Assembly: GCA_022653075.1 (NCBI GenBank)
Contig: JALCSB010000011.1
Location: 41,626-105,625, forward strand
Direction: 5' to 3'
From: Intestinimonas sp.
GTDB taxonomy: Bacteria > Bacillota > Clostridia > Oscillospirales > Oscillospiraceae
Length of the DNA: 64,000 bases
Made by a program: the position numbers and the translations under genes
The notes under the pieces: model-generated
Databases searched by the model: none
Told to the model about the DNA's origin: nothing
Seen by the model: the letters and a program-made list of their open reading frames with translations, nothing else
Shown: piece after piece, positions 52,351-61,497 of the stretch
Layout of the letters: every line of letters starts with the position of its first letter
Position numbering within the stretch: position 1 is the first letter of the stretch

Positions 52351-52555
52351 ATAAAAATCAACTCCAATTTGTAATATTCATACTGTTAATAACAAAAGGT
52401 ATCGAATTTCAGGAGACTCCTGGATAGATTTTTACAGTAGCGAGAGAATGTCTCCGGCCAGAGCCGCGTCTGGTTTTTCGCTGTGCAGCGGTATTCGCAA
52501 TACTTACCGTTATGAGAGCTCAGATAGAGCGTACCCTGCCCCCAGACGCCCGGTT

Positions 52556-53899
52556 TCATTCCCGGATGGGCGTGCCGCCGGCCCGCATGGCCAGCGTATT
52601 TGCTATGTGGAGAATGGCCTCCTCGGTGGAGCAGGTAACCTGCTGGCCGGTGGTTAGGTCCTTCAGCGTGACCTGATTAGCCGTCACCTCATCCTCACCC
52701 AGGAACACGGCAAAGGGAATCTTCATCTTGTCGGCATAGGACAGCTTCTGTTTAAACTTCTTCTTTTCACAGTGGAGCTGAGTGCGAATTCCATAATCCC
52801 GCATGGCGGTAGCCAGTGTAATTGCGTGGGACAGGTCCTCCGTCATGGGGAGAATAAGCACGTCTGCCGGAGCGGTGAGCAGGTCGTCGTTTAAAAGCCC
52901 CTGGTCCTCCAGTACAAAGAACAGGCGGGTGAGGCCAATGGAGATACCCACGCCGGGTAATTTCCGATCGGTGTAGTATTCCGCCAGATTATCATACCGC
53001 CCGCCAGAACAGATGGAGCCTACTTCAGGATGATCGGTCATGACGGTTTCATAGACGGTTCCGGTATAGTAATCCAACCCCCGGGCAATGGTCAGGTCCA
53101 CCATAAAATGATCTTTTGGCACACCGAAGGCAGTCAGATACTTTACGACGGTAGAAAGTTCACCCACACCCTGGTCGAACAAAACACTCTGCCCTGTGAA
53201 CGCCTCCAGTGCGGCCATAGGGTCGTCGGTTGTCAGCAGGTTCAGCAGGCGATGGGCGGTATCGGCAGAGACGGCAAAGTCATCGGTCAGAATTTCGGTC
53301 ACCTTGGCCGGACCGATCTTTTCTAATTTGTCGAGGGTACGCAGAACATCGCTGGTATGTTCTGAAAGACCCAGCAGCTCGAACAGACCGCCCAGTACCT
53401 TGCGGTTATTGATGCGGATCTTAAAATGCTTCAGGCCCAAGGCCGTAAAGGTTTTATAGATGATGGAGGGGATCTCCGCTTCGTTTACAATATCCAGCGC
53501 GCCGTCGCCGATAACGTCGATGTCCGCCTGATAAAATTCCCGGAAGCGGCCGCGCTGTGCACGCTCACCCCGGTAGACCTTGCCGATTTGGAAGCGGCGA
53601 AAAGGGAAGGTGAGTTGGTCGTAATGGAGCGCCACATATTTGGCCAGTGGTACGGTCAGATCGAAGCGGAGAGAAAGATCGGTATCACCTTTCGTAAACC
53701 GGTAAATCTGTTTTTCCGTTTCACCGCCGCCCTTGGCCAACAGGACTTCCGAGGCCTCGATCAGCGGGGTATCCAGCGGCGTAAAGCCATACAGGGAGTA
53801 GGAGCGGCGCAGCAGCTCAACCATTCGGTCAAACTGTACCTGCCGGGCGGGCAGCAGCTCCATGAAGCCGGAGAGGGTACGGGGTTTCATTTTGCTCAT
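52556..53899 (-). CDS. hisS: Histidyl-tRNA synthetase
   Basis: SGFMELLPARQVQFDRMVELL; RFDLTVPLAKYVALH; EFYQADIDVIG; ARGLDYYTGTVYE. Confidence 0.95.
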   Translation of the reverse strand: MSKMKPRTLSGFMELLPARQVQFDRMVELLRRSYSLYGFTPLDTPLIEASEVLLAKGGGETEKQIYRFTKGDTDLSLRFDLTVPLAKYVALHYDQLTFPFRRFQIGKVYRGERAQRGRFREFYQADIDVIGDGALDIVNEAEIPSIIYKTFTALGLKHFKIRINNRKVLGGLFELLGLSEHTSDVLRTLDKLEKIGPAKVTEILTDDFAVSADTAHRLLNLLTTDDPMAALEAFTGQSVLFDQGVGELSTVVKYLTAFGVPKDHFMVDLTIARGLDYYTGTVYETVMTDHPEVGSICSGGRYDNLAEYYTDRKLPGVGISIGLTRLFFVLEDQGLLNDDLLTAPADVLILPMTEDLSHAITLATAMRDYGIRTQLHCEKKKFKQKLSYADKMKIPFAVFLGEDEVTANQVTLKDLTTGQQVTCSTEEAILHIANTLAMRAGGTPIRE

Positions 53900-53982
53900 A
53901 ATAATGCTCCTTTGTAGAAGAATGAAGACTGCTTTGAGTAGGGATCATCAGAGTCCCGGCAAATCAGCGATTCTCCGGGGCA

Positions 53983-54230
53983 GGCAAAAAAAGCGCTTTC
54001 ATCCCCTGTTGGGACGAAAGCGCCTGCCTTCGTGGTACCACCCAAGTTCAGCGGCGCAAAGCGCACCGCCCTCGAAGCCCCTGTTGCGGAGAGCTGGCCG
54101 CGGACGTCTCCGTCCCCGCTGCTGAAACTGTCTTCCCGCACTCCTTGCCGTAAAGCGCTTCCAGCCATGGCGCCTTTCTCTGTCCAGCGGTGCTGTCCGG
54201 TACTTATGTCCCGTCTTTGCGGTTCTGTCC
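53983..54230 (-). promoter_or_regulatory. T-box leader (riboswitch) upstream of hisS-aspS
   Basis: Minus strand: T-box AACTTGGGTGGTACCACG, then terminator AGGCGCTTTCgtcccaacaggggatGAAAGCGCTTTTTTT; upstream AGTACC, AGAGA, distal GCTG; candidate specifier GAA-GAC-A at 54130-54132. Confidence 0.88.
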
Positions 54231-54234
54231 AAAA

Positions 54235-54263
54235 AATATACGCTGTTTTTTAAAAAAAGTCAA
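54235..54263 (-). promoter_or_regulatory. Promoter for the T-box-hisS-aspS transcript
   Basis: Minus strand TTGACT-17 nt-TATATT just upstream of the T-box leader. Confidence 0.8.
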
Positions 54264-54307
54264 GAAGAAGCGCTCAGTGCCAACAGCAGGCCGGCGGAGA
54301 AGCGTAC

Positions 54308-54724
54308 TCAGACTGTAAACGGTGTGGTCTTGGGACTTACAATCTCGCGCCAGTCCAGATCGCCCCGCTCCAATCCATGGATGAGCATTTCTGCTGTGCC
54401 TACGTTGGTGGCATAGGGGATATTATACTGGTCGCACAGGCGCGTGATATAGTTCAGGTCGGCATCCAGGTCTGTAGACTGGGGATCTGAGAAAAACAGT
54501 ACCATGTCGATCTCGTTATACGCGATGCGCGCACCGATCTGCTGACTGCCGCCATGGGCATGGGATAGAAATAAATTGACCGGAAGACCTGTGGCTTCAG
54601 CTACCAGCTTGCCCGTAGTGCTGGTGGCACAGATGGTATGCTTGGAGAGAATTCCACAGTAGGCAATACAGAATTGAACCATCAGTTCCTTTTTCCTGTC
54701 ATGACTCATCAGTGCAATATTCAT
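54308..54724 (-). CDS. mgsA: Methylglyoxal synthase
   Basis: MNIALMSHDRKKELMVQFC; ICATSTTGKLVAEATGLPVNLFLSHAHGGSQQIGARIAYNEIDMVLFFSDP. Confidence 0.95.
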   Translation of the reverse strand: MNIALMSHDRKKELMVQFCIAYCGILSKHTICATSTTGKLVAEATGLPVNLFLSHAHGGSQQIGARIAYNEIDMVLFFSDPQSTDLDADLNYITRLCDQYNIPYATNVGTAEMLIHGLERGDLDWREIVSPKTTPFTV

Positions 54725-54741
54725 GGCTTACGTCTCCTTTC

Positions 54742-55482
54742 TCAGTGAATTTTCATCAGGGGAACTCGTTCCCCCATCAGACGTTTGGCGATATTCAGGT
54801 AGGCATGCACCGCCCCTTTCCGGGCGTACAGAACCAGCGGCTGATTGACATTGGCTGCCAGCATAACCTGGCTGTCCTCCGGGACTACGCCCAATAACGG
54901 CAGACCTGCGGCGTCCATGGCATCGTCAATTGTGGTGCGCAGACGGCGCATCAGTTTGGGCTGAATACGGTTCATCACCAGATGAATCGTGTTCATATAC
55001 CGGTAAAGCTCCATCACGGTCCGCTGTGCATCCCGCAGGGCGGAGGAGTCGTTGGTGGAGACCACTACCGCCCGGTCCGCGCCGCACACCGCCAGATGAA
55101 ATCCGCTGCCCAAACCGGCGGGACAGTCCACAACGATATACTCGTACATCTCCCGCGCGTGGTGCAGCATGGCCAACAGCGCACGTTGAGAGAAACCGCT
55201 TGGCGGTACGGTAAGGGGTGCGGTGAGCAAGTACAGATTATGAATGACCGGATGGCACACGGCTGCCCGCTCCAACGGACACCGACCTGCCAGCACATCG
55301 GTAAAGTCCATAAGCGCCCGGTCGGACATACCCAAAGACAGGTCCAGATTTCTCAGCCCGATGTCCATGTCGATGCACAGGGTCCGGTGGCCCAGCGCGG
55401 CCAGGCAGGAAGCCACGCCGCCGGTGAGAGAGGTCTTACCCGTCCCGCCCTTTCCAGACGTGACTACGATGACTTTTCCCAC
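54742..55482 (-). CDS. minD: MinD-family septum-site-determining ATPase
   Basis: MGKVIVVTSGKGGTGKTSLTGGVASCLAALGHRTLCIDMDIGLRNLDLSLG (deviant Walker A); paired with mgsA. Confidence 0.88.
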   Translation of the reverse strand: MGKVIVVTSGKGGTGKTSLTGGVASCLAALGHRTLCIDMDIGLRNLDLSLGMSDRALMDFTDVLAGRCPLERAAVCHPVIHNLYLLTAPLTVPPSGFSQRALLAMLHHAREMYEYIVVDCPAGLGSGFHLAVCGADRAVVVSTNDSSALRDAQRTVMELYRYMNTIHLVMNRIQPKLMRRLRTTIDDAMDAAGLPLLGVVPEDSQVMLAANVNQPLVLYARKGAVHAYLNIAKRLMGERVPLMKIH

Positions 55483-55589
55483 GTTTCAACCTCCATTCCC
55501 GATACAACTTCAGAATAACACAAAATGAAAAAACCTTCAATGGATTCCTAAAAATTCTCCGGCCGGATGTGAAGTATACAGCATTCAGT

Positions 55590-56297
55590 CTATAGAGGTG
55601 CTTTCCGGAGTTTTGCCCAGCGCCTGGGATATCCGTTCGGGGTGGGGGAGACTTTTTCCACCACGATAATCCTCCGGCGGATATCTGTACCCGGAATCAT
55701 GTAGTCCTCCGACGGTAGTGCTCTCCCGCCTAATTGGTGGATGGCTGGCAGAGCGGCGGTGCATTCGCCATCACAGTCGGCCGCCTTCATTGCCAGAAAT
55801 CGTCCACCTACCTTCACATAGGGCAGGCAGAGTTCACACAGCACCCGTAAGTCGGCCACGGCCCGCGCCACGGCGAAATCAAAGCTGTCCCGGAAACCGG
55901 GTTTTTGCGCCTGTTCCTCTGCTCGGGCGTGGACGCGGGCCACATCGGTGAGACTCAGTGTGGCACATACCTGGCCCAGCCAGTCCAGCCGCTTTTCCAA
56001 GCTGTCCAAAAGGGTGAGAGAAACAGATGGCTGCAGCAGTTTTAGCACCATACCGGGAAAACCCGCGCCGGTCCCTACATCAATAAGAGTACTAAATTCC
56101 ATATTATGGAATCTCAATAAAGCGGCCGAGTCCAAAAAATGCAAGGCAGCTACTTGGGTCGGATCTGTAATAGCGGTGAGATTCATGACTCGATTTTGCT
56201 CTAAAAGCATCTGAGCATAGGTTTCCAGCTTCTTTGCGGTATCTTCGGGGGGAGCCAAACCAAGTGCGGCAAACCCGTGAGACAATTGCCGCTTCAT
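55590..56297 (-). CDS. rsmG: 16S rRNA (guanine-N7) methyltransferase RsmG/GidB
   Basis: MNLTAITDPTQVAALHFLDSAALL; TLIDVGTGAGFPGMVLKLLQPSVSLTLLDSLEKRLDWL. Start at MKRQLSHGFAALG. Confidence 0.95.
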   Translation of the reverse strand: MKRQLSHGFAALGLAPPEDTAKKLETYAQMLLEQNRVMNLTAITDPTQVAALHFLDSAALLRFHNMEFSTLIDVGTGAGFPGMVLKLLQPSVSLTLLDSLEKRLDWLGQVCATLSLTDVARVHARAEEQAQKPGFRDSFDFAVARAVADLRVLCELCLPYVKVGGRFLAMKAADCDGECTAALPAIHQLGGRALPSEDYMIPGTDIRRRIIVVEKVSPTPNGYPRRWAKLRKAPL

Positions 56298-56653
56298 CGT
56301 TGACTTCCTCCCAGTTGGCTTAGCAGCGCGGGCAGGCCGTTCAGCAGGCCCAGTACAATCAGCACCGCACAGGCGGCGGCAATGAGAATGCCCAGTCCCA
56401 TCCAACCGCGGCCCGTTTCCGACCTTGACCGGATCACTGCGCTGATCCCCAGCCCGACGAGAGCCGGGCAGACCATAATGCCGCCGATACCCCGCAGGTA
56501 GGATGCGGTGGCGAGGGACCAGGTCACCAGCAGGGTGGCCAAAACCACGTACACCACACCCACCCAGGCCCATACCCGCTTGATTGGGGAGGCAGGGGTC
56601 CAGGATGGCGGATTCGGCGTCTGATAATCAGGGTGTTGCTGTGCATCATTCAT
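56294..56653 (-). CDS. Small membrane protein of unknown function
   Basis: 119 aa with three hydrophobic stretches; overlaps rsmG start by 4 bp. Confidence 0.6.
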   Translation of the reverse strand: MNDAQQHPDYQTPNPPSWTPASPIKRVWAWVGVVYVVLATLLVTWSLATASYLRGIGGIMVCPALVGLGISAVIRSRSETGRGWMGLGILIAAACAVLIVLGLLNGLPALLSQLGGSQR

Positions 56654-56773
56654 GACTGGTTTCCCTTTCCTAAAAAACGATAGATTTTCTTCAGTAAAAT
56701 TTCTTGGGCAGAGGGGACAGGAAATGTGCAGCTTCTGGCCGTAAGTAAAATTCTTTCTATCAGAATAAACCCA

Positions 56774-58558
56774 TTAAAATTGTATGCTGTATATCGTTCC
56801 ATCCTTTCCGGCGAAAGCGGACCCGTTCGGGCCAACCGGACCGGTCCAGTCGAAAATGCGGGGCGTGGCGGGTGCAAAGCGATCTGTTAGATAACAGTGT
56901 CCGCAGGGGAAGAAACCGTTGGTACAGGTTATGTCGCTCATTAGCCAGCCGTTTTGAAGCATAGTACCGTCGGGGCGCAGCCAAAAGCTGTCGCCGGTGG
57001 TGCGGTCGGTGTGCCGAAACCAGCCTCCGCCCTGATAGTGGAGGTCATCGTAAGGGGAGGTGAGCAGGACCTTGCCGGTTTGATCAATGATCTGACTGCC
57101 GGTTTGGGAAGAGACGATAGCATAGCCGTCCTGGAAACCGTTGGCCCAAATCCACTGTGGTGGAATGGTCCAAGCTCCAATGGCATTGGTATAGCCGTAA
57201 AGACCGGTTTGACTATCCTGACAGGGGGCAAGACCTTCGCAAAAACGATACCATTGTGGCCCATCGTCTGACAAAACGGCCAACTGATTCCCTTTTCTGT
57301 CCCAGAGGATGCTCTCCGAGCAGGAATACCGACGGGTGATAAAATACCCGTCAGATGTGATATCACAGATTTCATAGGGGCCGAAAGGCAATATCATTTC
57401 GCCGGTGTTTCCATCCATGATTCCTAAAGAATGAAACGCTTGGTTCGAATCTTGTTTTTCCAGAATAATAAAAGGAACAGAGGGATTCCAACCACTGAAA
57501 GCGGTACCCTCGGGTAGTGGTAACAGAGTTCCATCAATGTGCAGCAGCGCGGAGCCGTCGCTGTTTTGAAGCATGAGCAGATTTTGACTCACCCAGGAGC
57601 TGTCTGCAGTCCAGCCGTCGATAGGGAGCTCGGTAAGAGTATACGGCACATAGGTGGGGTTCTCGGGGGTAAAGGTCAGGCGGATGTCCGGACGGAGCAC
57701 CCGGGCTGCCATAGCAGCGGCTTCCGCCCGGGTCAAAGGCAGTACGCCGGCGAAAGTCCCGTAAGCATCAGTCCCGGTGAGAATACCGGCATTATAGAGG
57801 GTGAGTATATCCTTGTCATCTGTGTCCGGTAGCGCAGTAATCGTGTTAATGGGAGTTAAATCGGTGGAAGCCACAGTGAGCGAAGCCGCAAATTCCTGTC
57901 GGGTAGCGGCACCTCCCGTACCAAATATGGACGCAAACTTCTCTGCAAGCCCGTGTTCCACTGCATACCAGCAGGCATTGCGATACCACTGTCCCTGATT
58001 GGGGGCGGGACAGTAATAACTCTGACGAATAAAATCGAACAGGTCTGTGTAGTAAGCAGGCTCAAAGTAAAAGAAATTACCCGAAAGGACTACCGTACCA
58101 GTACTGGTTTTATCCTCAAGTTGAAATGTGGCGGGTTGTCCAGTTTGACATTCCGCCCAGATTTTTTCTGCTTCGGAGGTTATAGTGCGGCACACATGGC
58201 CGTTGTCTACCTTGCTCAGGTGGATAAGACTCCAGATGCCGTCCCCCAAATATCCGGTTTGTGTGGTACCATCGGATGTAGTCAGGGTAAAGCGTCCCCA
58301 ATTTGCCGGAGCACTGGATAGGGCACCGTTCCCGCCCCGGACCACGTTGTGAATCCGCGCGGCCAGAGTAAGGCACTCCGCCTCGGTCAGCCGTATCTCC
58401 GGACTGAACACCCCACGATCGGTACCGTTCATGAGATTTGCATCGGTGCAGATGGCGACCGGTTCTGCAAACCAACTACTAGTGGGTACGTCGGAAAAAA
58501 CAGTGTGATGTGCAGCCAGCGTGGGGAGAGAGAGGGTCAAAGCCAGTGTGAGTGCCAA
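56774..58558 (-). CDS. Secreted SLH-like and WG-repeat-like protein
   Basis: Signal peptide; SLH-like HHTVFSDVPTSSWFAEPVAICTDANLMNG; WG-like FCEGLAPCQDSQTGLYGYTNAIGAWTIPPQWIWANGFQDGYAIV. Confidence 0.65.
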   Translation of the reverse strand: MALTLALTLSLPTLAAHHTVFSDVPTSSWFAEPVAICTDANLMNGTDRGVFSPEIRLTEAECLTLAARIHNVVRGGNGALSSAPANWGRFTLTTSDGTTQTGYLGDGIWSLIHLSKVDNGHVCRTITSEAEKIWAECQTGQPATFQLEDKTSTGTVVLSGNFFYFEPAYYTDLFDFIRQSYYCPAPNQGQWYRNACWYAVEHGLAEKFASIFGTGGAATRQEFAASLTVASTDLTPINTITALPDTDDKDILTLYNAGILTGTDAYGTFAGVLPLTRAEAAAMAARVLRPDIRLTFTPENPTYVPYTLTELPIDGWTADSSWVSQNLLMLQNSDGSALLHIDGTLLPLPEGTAFSGWNPSVPFIILEKQDSNQAFHSLGIMDGNTGEMILPFGPYEICDITSDGYFITRRYSCSESILWDRKGNQLAVLSDDGPQWYRFCEGLAPCQDSQTGLYGYTNAIGAWTIPPQWIWANGFQDGYAIVSSQTGSQIIDQTGKVLLTSPYDDLHYQGGGWFRHTDRTTGDSFWLRPDGTMLQNGWLMSDITCTNGFFPCGHCYLTDRFAPATPRIFDWTGPVGPNGSAFAGKDGTIYSIQF

Positions 58559-58632
58559 GGGGCAATCCGTTTACGCATGGGGAGCCTCTTTTCTCTCTGC
58601 ATAGTATTCTGATTCAATGTCTCCCGGGCAAG

Positions 58633-59937
58633 TTATTTCCCGGGAACAAGCACCTCTTTGCCACCCATATACGGCTGAAGTACCTTGGGGATCAGCACAG
58701 AGCCGTCAGTCTGGAGATTATTTTCCAGCAGAGCAATGAGCATACGCGGAGGCGCTACGCAAGTATTATTCAAAGTATGAGCCAAGTAGGTTTTGCCATC
58801 CTCACCTTTAAAGCGAATTTTCAGGCGGCGGGCCTGGGCGTCACCCAGGTTGGAGCAGGAACAGACTTCAAAATACTTTTTCTGACGGGGACTCCAGGCT
58901 TCGATATCGCAGGACTTGACTTTCAGGTCGGCCAAATCGCCGGAGCAGCACTCTAATTCACGGACAGGAATGTCAAAGTTGCGAAACAGTTCTACGGAAT
59001 AGCGCCACAGCTTTTCATACCAGGCCATACTTTCATCCGGTTTGCAGACCACAATCATTTCCTGCTTTTCAAATTGATGGATGCGGTAAATACCACGTTC
59101 CTCGATACCGTGGGCACCCTTTTCCTTGCGGAAGCAGGGAGAATAGGAGGTGAGCGTAAGAGGTAATTTAGCCTCCGGGACGATCTGATCAATAAAACGG
59201 CCGATCATGGAGTGCTCGGAAGTTCCAATCAGGTACAGGTCTTCGCCTTCAATCTTATACATCATGGATTCCATATCGGCAAAGGACATGACACCTTCCA
59301 CCACGTTACCATGGATCATAAATGGCGGAATACAGTAGGTAAAACCTTTATTAATCATGAAGTCACGACCATAGGCCAGAACGGCCTCATGGAGCCGGGC
59401 GATATCCCCTAATAAATAATAGAAACCGTTCCCGGAAACCCGCCCGGCAGCATCCATGTCGATTCCATCAAAAGACTCCATAATCTGTGTGTGATAGGGA
59501 ATATCAAAATTGGGCACCTTTGGCTCACCGAAACGCTGAACTTCTACGTTGTGGCTGTCGTCGGGACCGATAGGGACGGAAGAATCAATCATCTGAGGAA
59601 TGATCATCATAATCTTGTGAATTTCCTCCGCCAGTTTGGCCTCTTCCTTTTCCAAAGCCGACAGGCGCTGAGCCTGTGCGGAGACTTTATCTTTCAGGAC
59701 CTGCGCCTCATTCAGTTTGGAGGGGTCCTTTTTGGACTGTCCCATCAGCGCACCTATTTGTTTGGACAGTGTATTGCGCTCACTGCGCAGCGCCTGGGCC
59801 TCCTGCATTACTTGGCGATTACGGGCGTCCAACTCTATAACCTGGTCTACCAGAGGGAGCTTGGTATCTTGAAATTTCTTTTTGATATTTTCGCGGACCG
59901 CATCGGGGTTTTCCCGGAGAAATTTGATGTCGATCAT
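58633..59937 (-). CDS. serS: Seryl-tRNA synthetase
   Basis: MIDIKFLRENPDAVRENIKKKF; class II motifs GTSEHSMIGRFIDQIV, CFRKEKGAHG, GDAQARRLKIRF. Confidence 0.96.
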   Translation of the reverse strand: MIDIKFLRENPDAVRENIKKKFQDTKLPLVDQVIELDARNRQVMQEAQALRSERNTLSKQIGALMGQSKKDPSKLNEAQVLKDKVSAQAQRLSALEKEEAKLAEEIHKIMMIIPQMIDSSVPIGPDDSHNVEVQRFGEPKVPNFDIPYHTQIMESFDGIDMDAAGRVSGNGFYYLLGDIARLHEAVLAYGRDFMINKGFTYCIPPFMIHGNVVEGVMSFADMESMMYKIEGEDLYLIGTSEHSMIGRFIDQIVPEAKLPLTLTSYSPCFRKEKGAHGIEERGIYRIHQFEKQEMIVVCKPDESMAWYEKLWRYSVELFRNFDIPVRELECCSGDLADLKVKSCDIEAWSPRQKKYFEVCSCSNLGDAQARRLKIRFKGEDGKTYLAHTLNNTCVAPPRMLIALLENNLQTDGSVLIPKVLQPYMGGKEVLVPGK

Positions 59938-59965
59938 CGTTCTTCACCTCAAAATGTATTTTTAC

Positions 59966-59981
59966 GTTTCACGTGAAACAA
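59966..59981. promoter_or_regulatory. parS: Near-consensus parS site upstream of serS
   Basis: CGTTTCACGTGAAACA, 15/16 to TGTTTCACGTGAAACA. Confidence 0.85.
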
Positions 59982-60566
59982 TCAGGAGAGCTTGTTTGAT
60001 ACAGACTGGTAGGCCGACAAAGGAGAGTAGGAGGTTAACCCTCCCAGGTTCGGGTCGGCTTTCATAACAGCATCCAGCGCTGTAAGCATAGATTCCAGCG
60101 TCTGGTCATGGGAGCTGTTGTAGATTTCCAGCAGACTGCGCGCATCGCTATAGTGCTTATTCTTTACCAGTGTTTCCAATTCATTCAGAACCAGAAGCGA
60201 GTCCCGCTGCTGCTGACCCAGCGCACTGGATGCTTGTGCCTGCTGTGCCTGTGTTTGAGCCTCGGTGAGCTGCTGATTCAGCGTATCGTTCTGCGCTTCC
60301 AGATCCGCTACCTTTTGTTCCAAATCCTTTTTATCGTCCTGCCAGCTTTGAGCTGACTGCATAGCAGTCACGGAGTTCTTTAGCCCATTGATGGTTTCCT
60401 GATTGGCACGTAGCTGCATAAAGTAGGACAGCAGCAGAAGCAGGAAAGCGGCGGCGAACAATAAAGTCAGATACCCAGTTACCGGCATTCGGTGTCCACG
60501 GGGCTTTTCATGTTCCGCCTGATGTTGCAGAGATGACTCATCCTGCTTTCCAGGTTCTTCGTTCAA
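59982..60566 (-). CDS. Single-TM coiled-coil protein of unknown function
   Basis: GYLTLLFAAAFLLLLLSYF TM followed by heptad-like LEQKVADLEAQNDTLNQQLTEAQTQAQQAQ; overlaps parB. Confidence 0.65.
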   Translation of the reverse strand: MNEEPGKQDESSLQHQAEHEKPRGHRMPVTGYLTLLFAAAFLLLLLSYFMQLRANQETINGLKNSVTAMQSAQSWQDDKKDLEQKVADLEAQNDTLNQQLTEAQTQAQQAQASSALGQQQRDSLLVLNELETLVKNKHYSDARSLLEIYNSSHDQTLESMLTALDAVMKADPNLGGLTSYSPLSAYQSVSNKLS

Positions 60567-61462
60567 AGAGGTGTACCTCCTTTTTCGGCTCGGGCTGTAT
60601 TCAGCGCGTCCAATAAGACCTGTAAATCTTCATTATTATAGTATTCCAGCTCAATTTTCCCTTTCTTTTTTCCGGGTACGATGCGGACTCGGCGCCCAAA
60701 TCGATTGGACAGGCCCTTCGCCGCTTCTCCCAGGTAGAGCGTCAACGTCTCATTTTCGACGGAAGGTGTTGCTTTTTCCTCTTGCCGGTTTAAACCGGCA
60801 GCAAGCTGTTTGGCCAGCGCCTCCGTCTGCCGGACGGACAGACCGTTGGCCACCACTTGCTGCGCCAGCTTCTTTTGCAGATCGCCGTTAGGTATTGCTA
60901 AGATGGCTCGCGCATGTCCTGCGGAGAGCTTACCGTCTTCTAAAAGCTGATGGATGGCATCCGGGAGAGCAAGCAGGCGTAACGCATTGGCAATGGAAGG
61001 CCGGGATTTGCCAACTTGATGAGCCACTTCTTCCTGCGTAAGATTATATTCGTCCATCAGGGTACGATAGCCCTGAGCCTCCTCCATAGGATTCAGGTCC
61101 TCACGCTGGAGATTCTCGATTAGGCCAAGTTCCATTACCGTGCGGTCGTCTGCCTCGATAATGACAGCCGGCAGTTCTGATAGACCCGCCAACTTGGCGG
61201 CCCGCCAACGGCGTTCTCCCGCGATGATCTGATAATAACCGGAGGACAGCCGGCGGACAGTCAGGGGCTGAATCACGCCATGAGTCCGAATAGAATCGGC
61301 AAGATCGGAGAGGGAGTCCTCATCAAACCGTTTTCGGGGCTGTTTTAATCCGGGCTGAATTTGTGCGATAGGGAGGGAGACCGAGCCACCCTCCTGCGTC
61401 TGAAGTGCAGCATCGCCCAGCAGTGCACCGAGCCCTCTGCCCAGACCGCGTTCTGAGGCCAT
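60563..61462 (-). CDS. parB: ParB/Spo0J chromosome-partitioning protein
   Basis: MASERGLGRGLGALLGD; IQPGLKQPRKRFDEDSLSDLADSIRTHGVIQPLTVRR; IAGERRWRAAKLAGL; HTH. Confidence 0.96.
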   Translation of the reverse strand: MASERGLGRGLGALLGDAALQTQEGGSVSLPIAQIQPGLKQPRKRFDEDSLSDLADSIRTHGVIQPLTVRRLSSGYYQIIAGERRWRAAKLAGLSELPAVIIEADDRTVMELGLIENLQREDLNPMEEAQGYRTLMDEYNLTQEEVAHQVGKSRPSIANALRLLALPDAIHQLLEDGKLSAGHARAILAIPNGDLQKKLAQQVVANGLSVRQTEALAKQLAAGLNRQEEKATPSVENETLTLYLGEAAKGLSNRFGRRVRIVPGKKKGKIELEYYNNEDLQVLLDALNTARAEKGGTPL

Positions 61463-61497
61463 AGAATCAGTCCTTTCTGTGCTGCCTGCCCGTGGTC

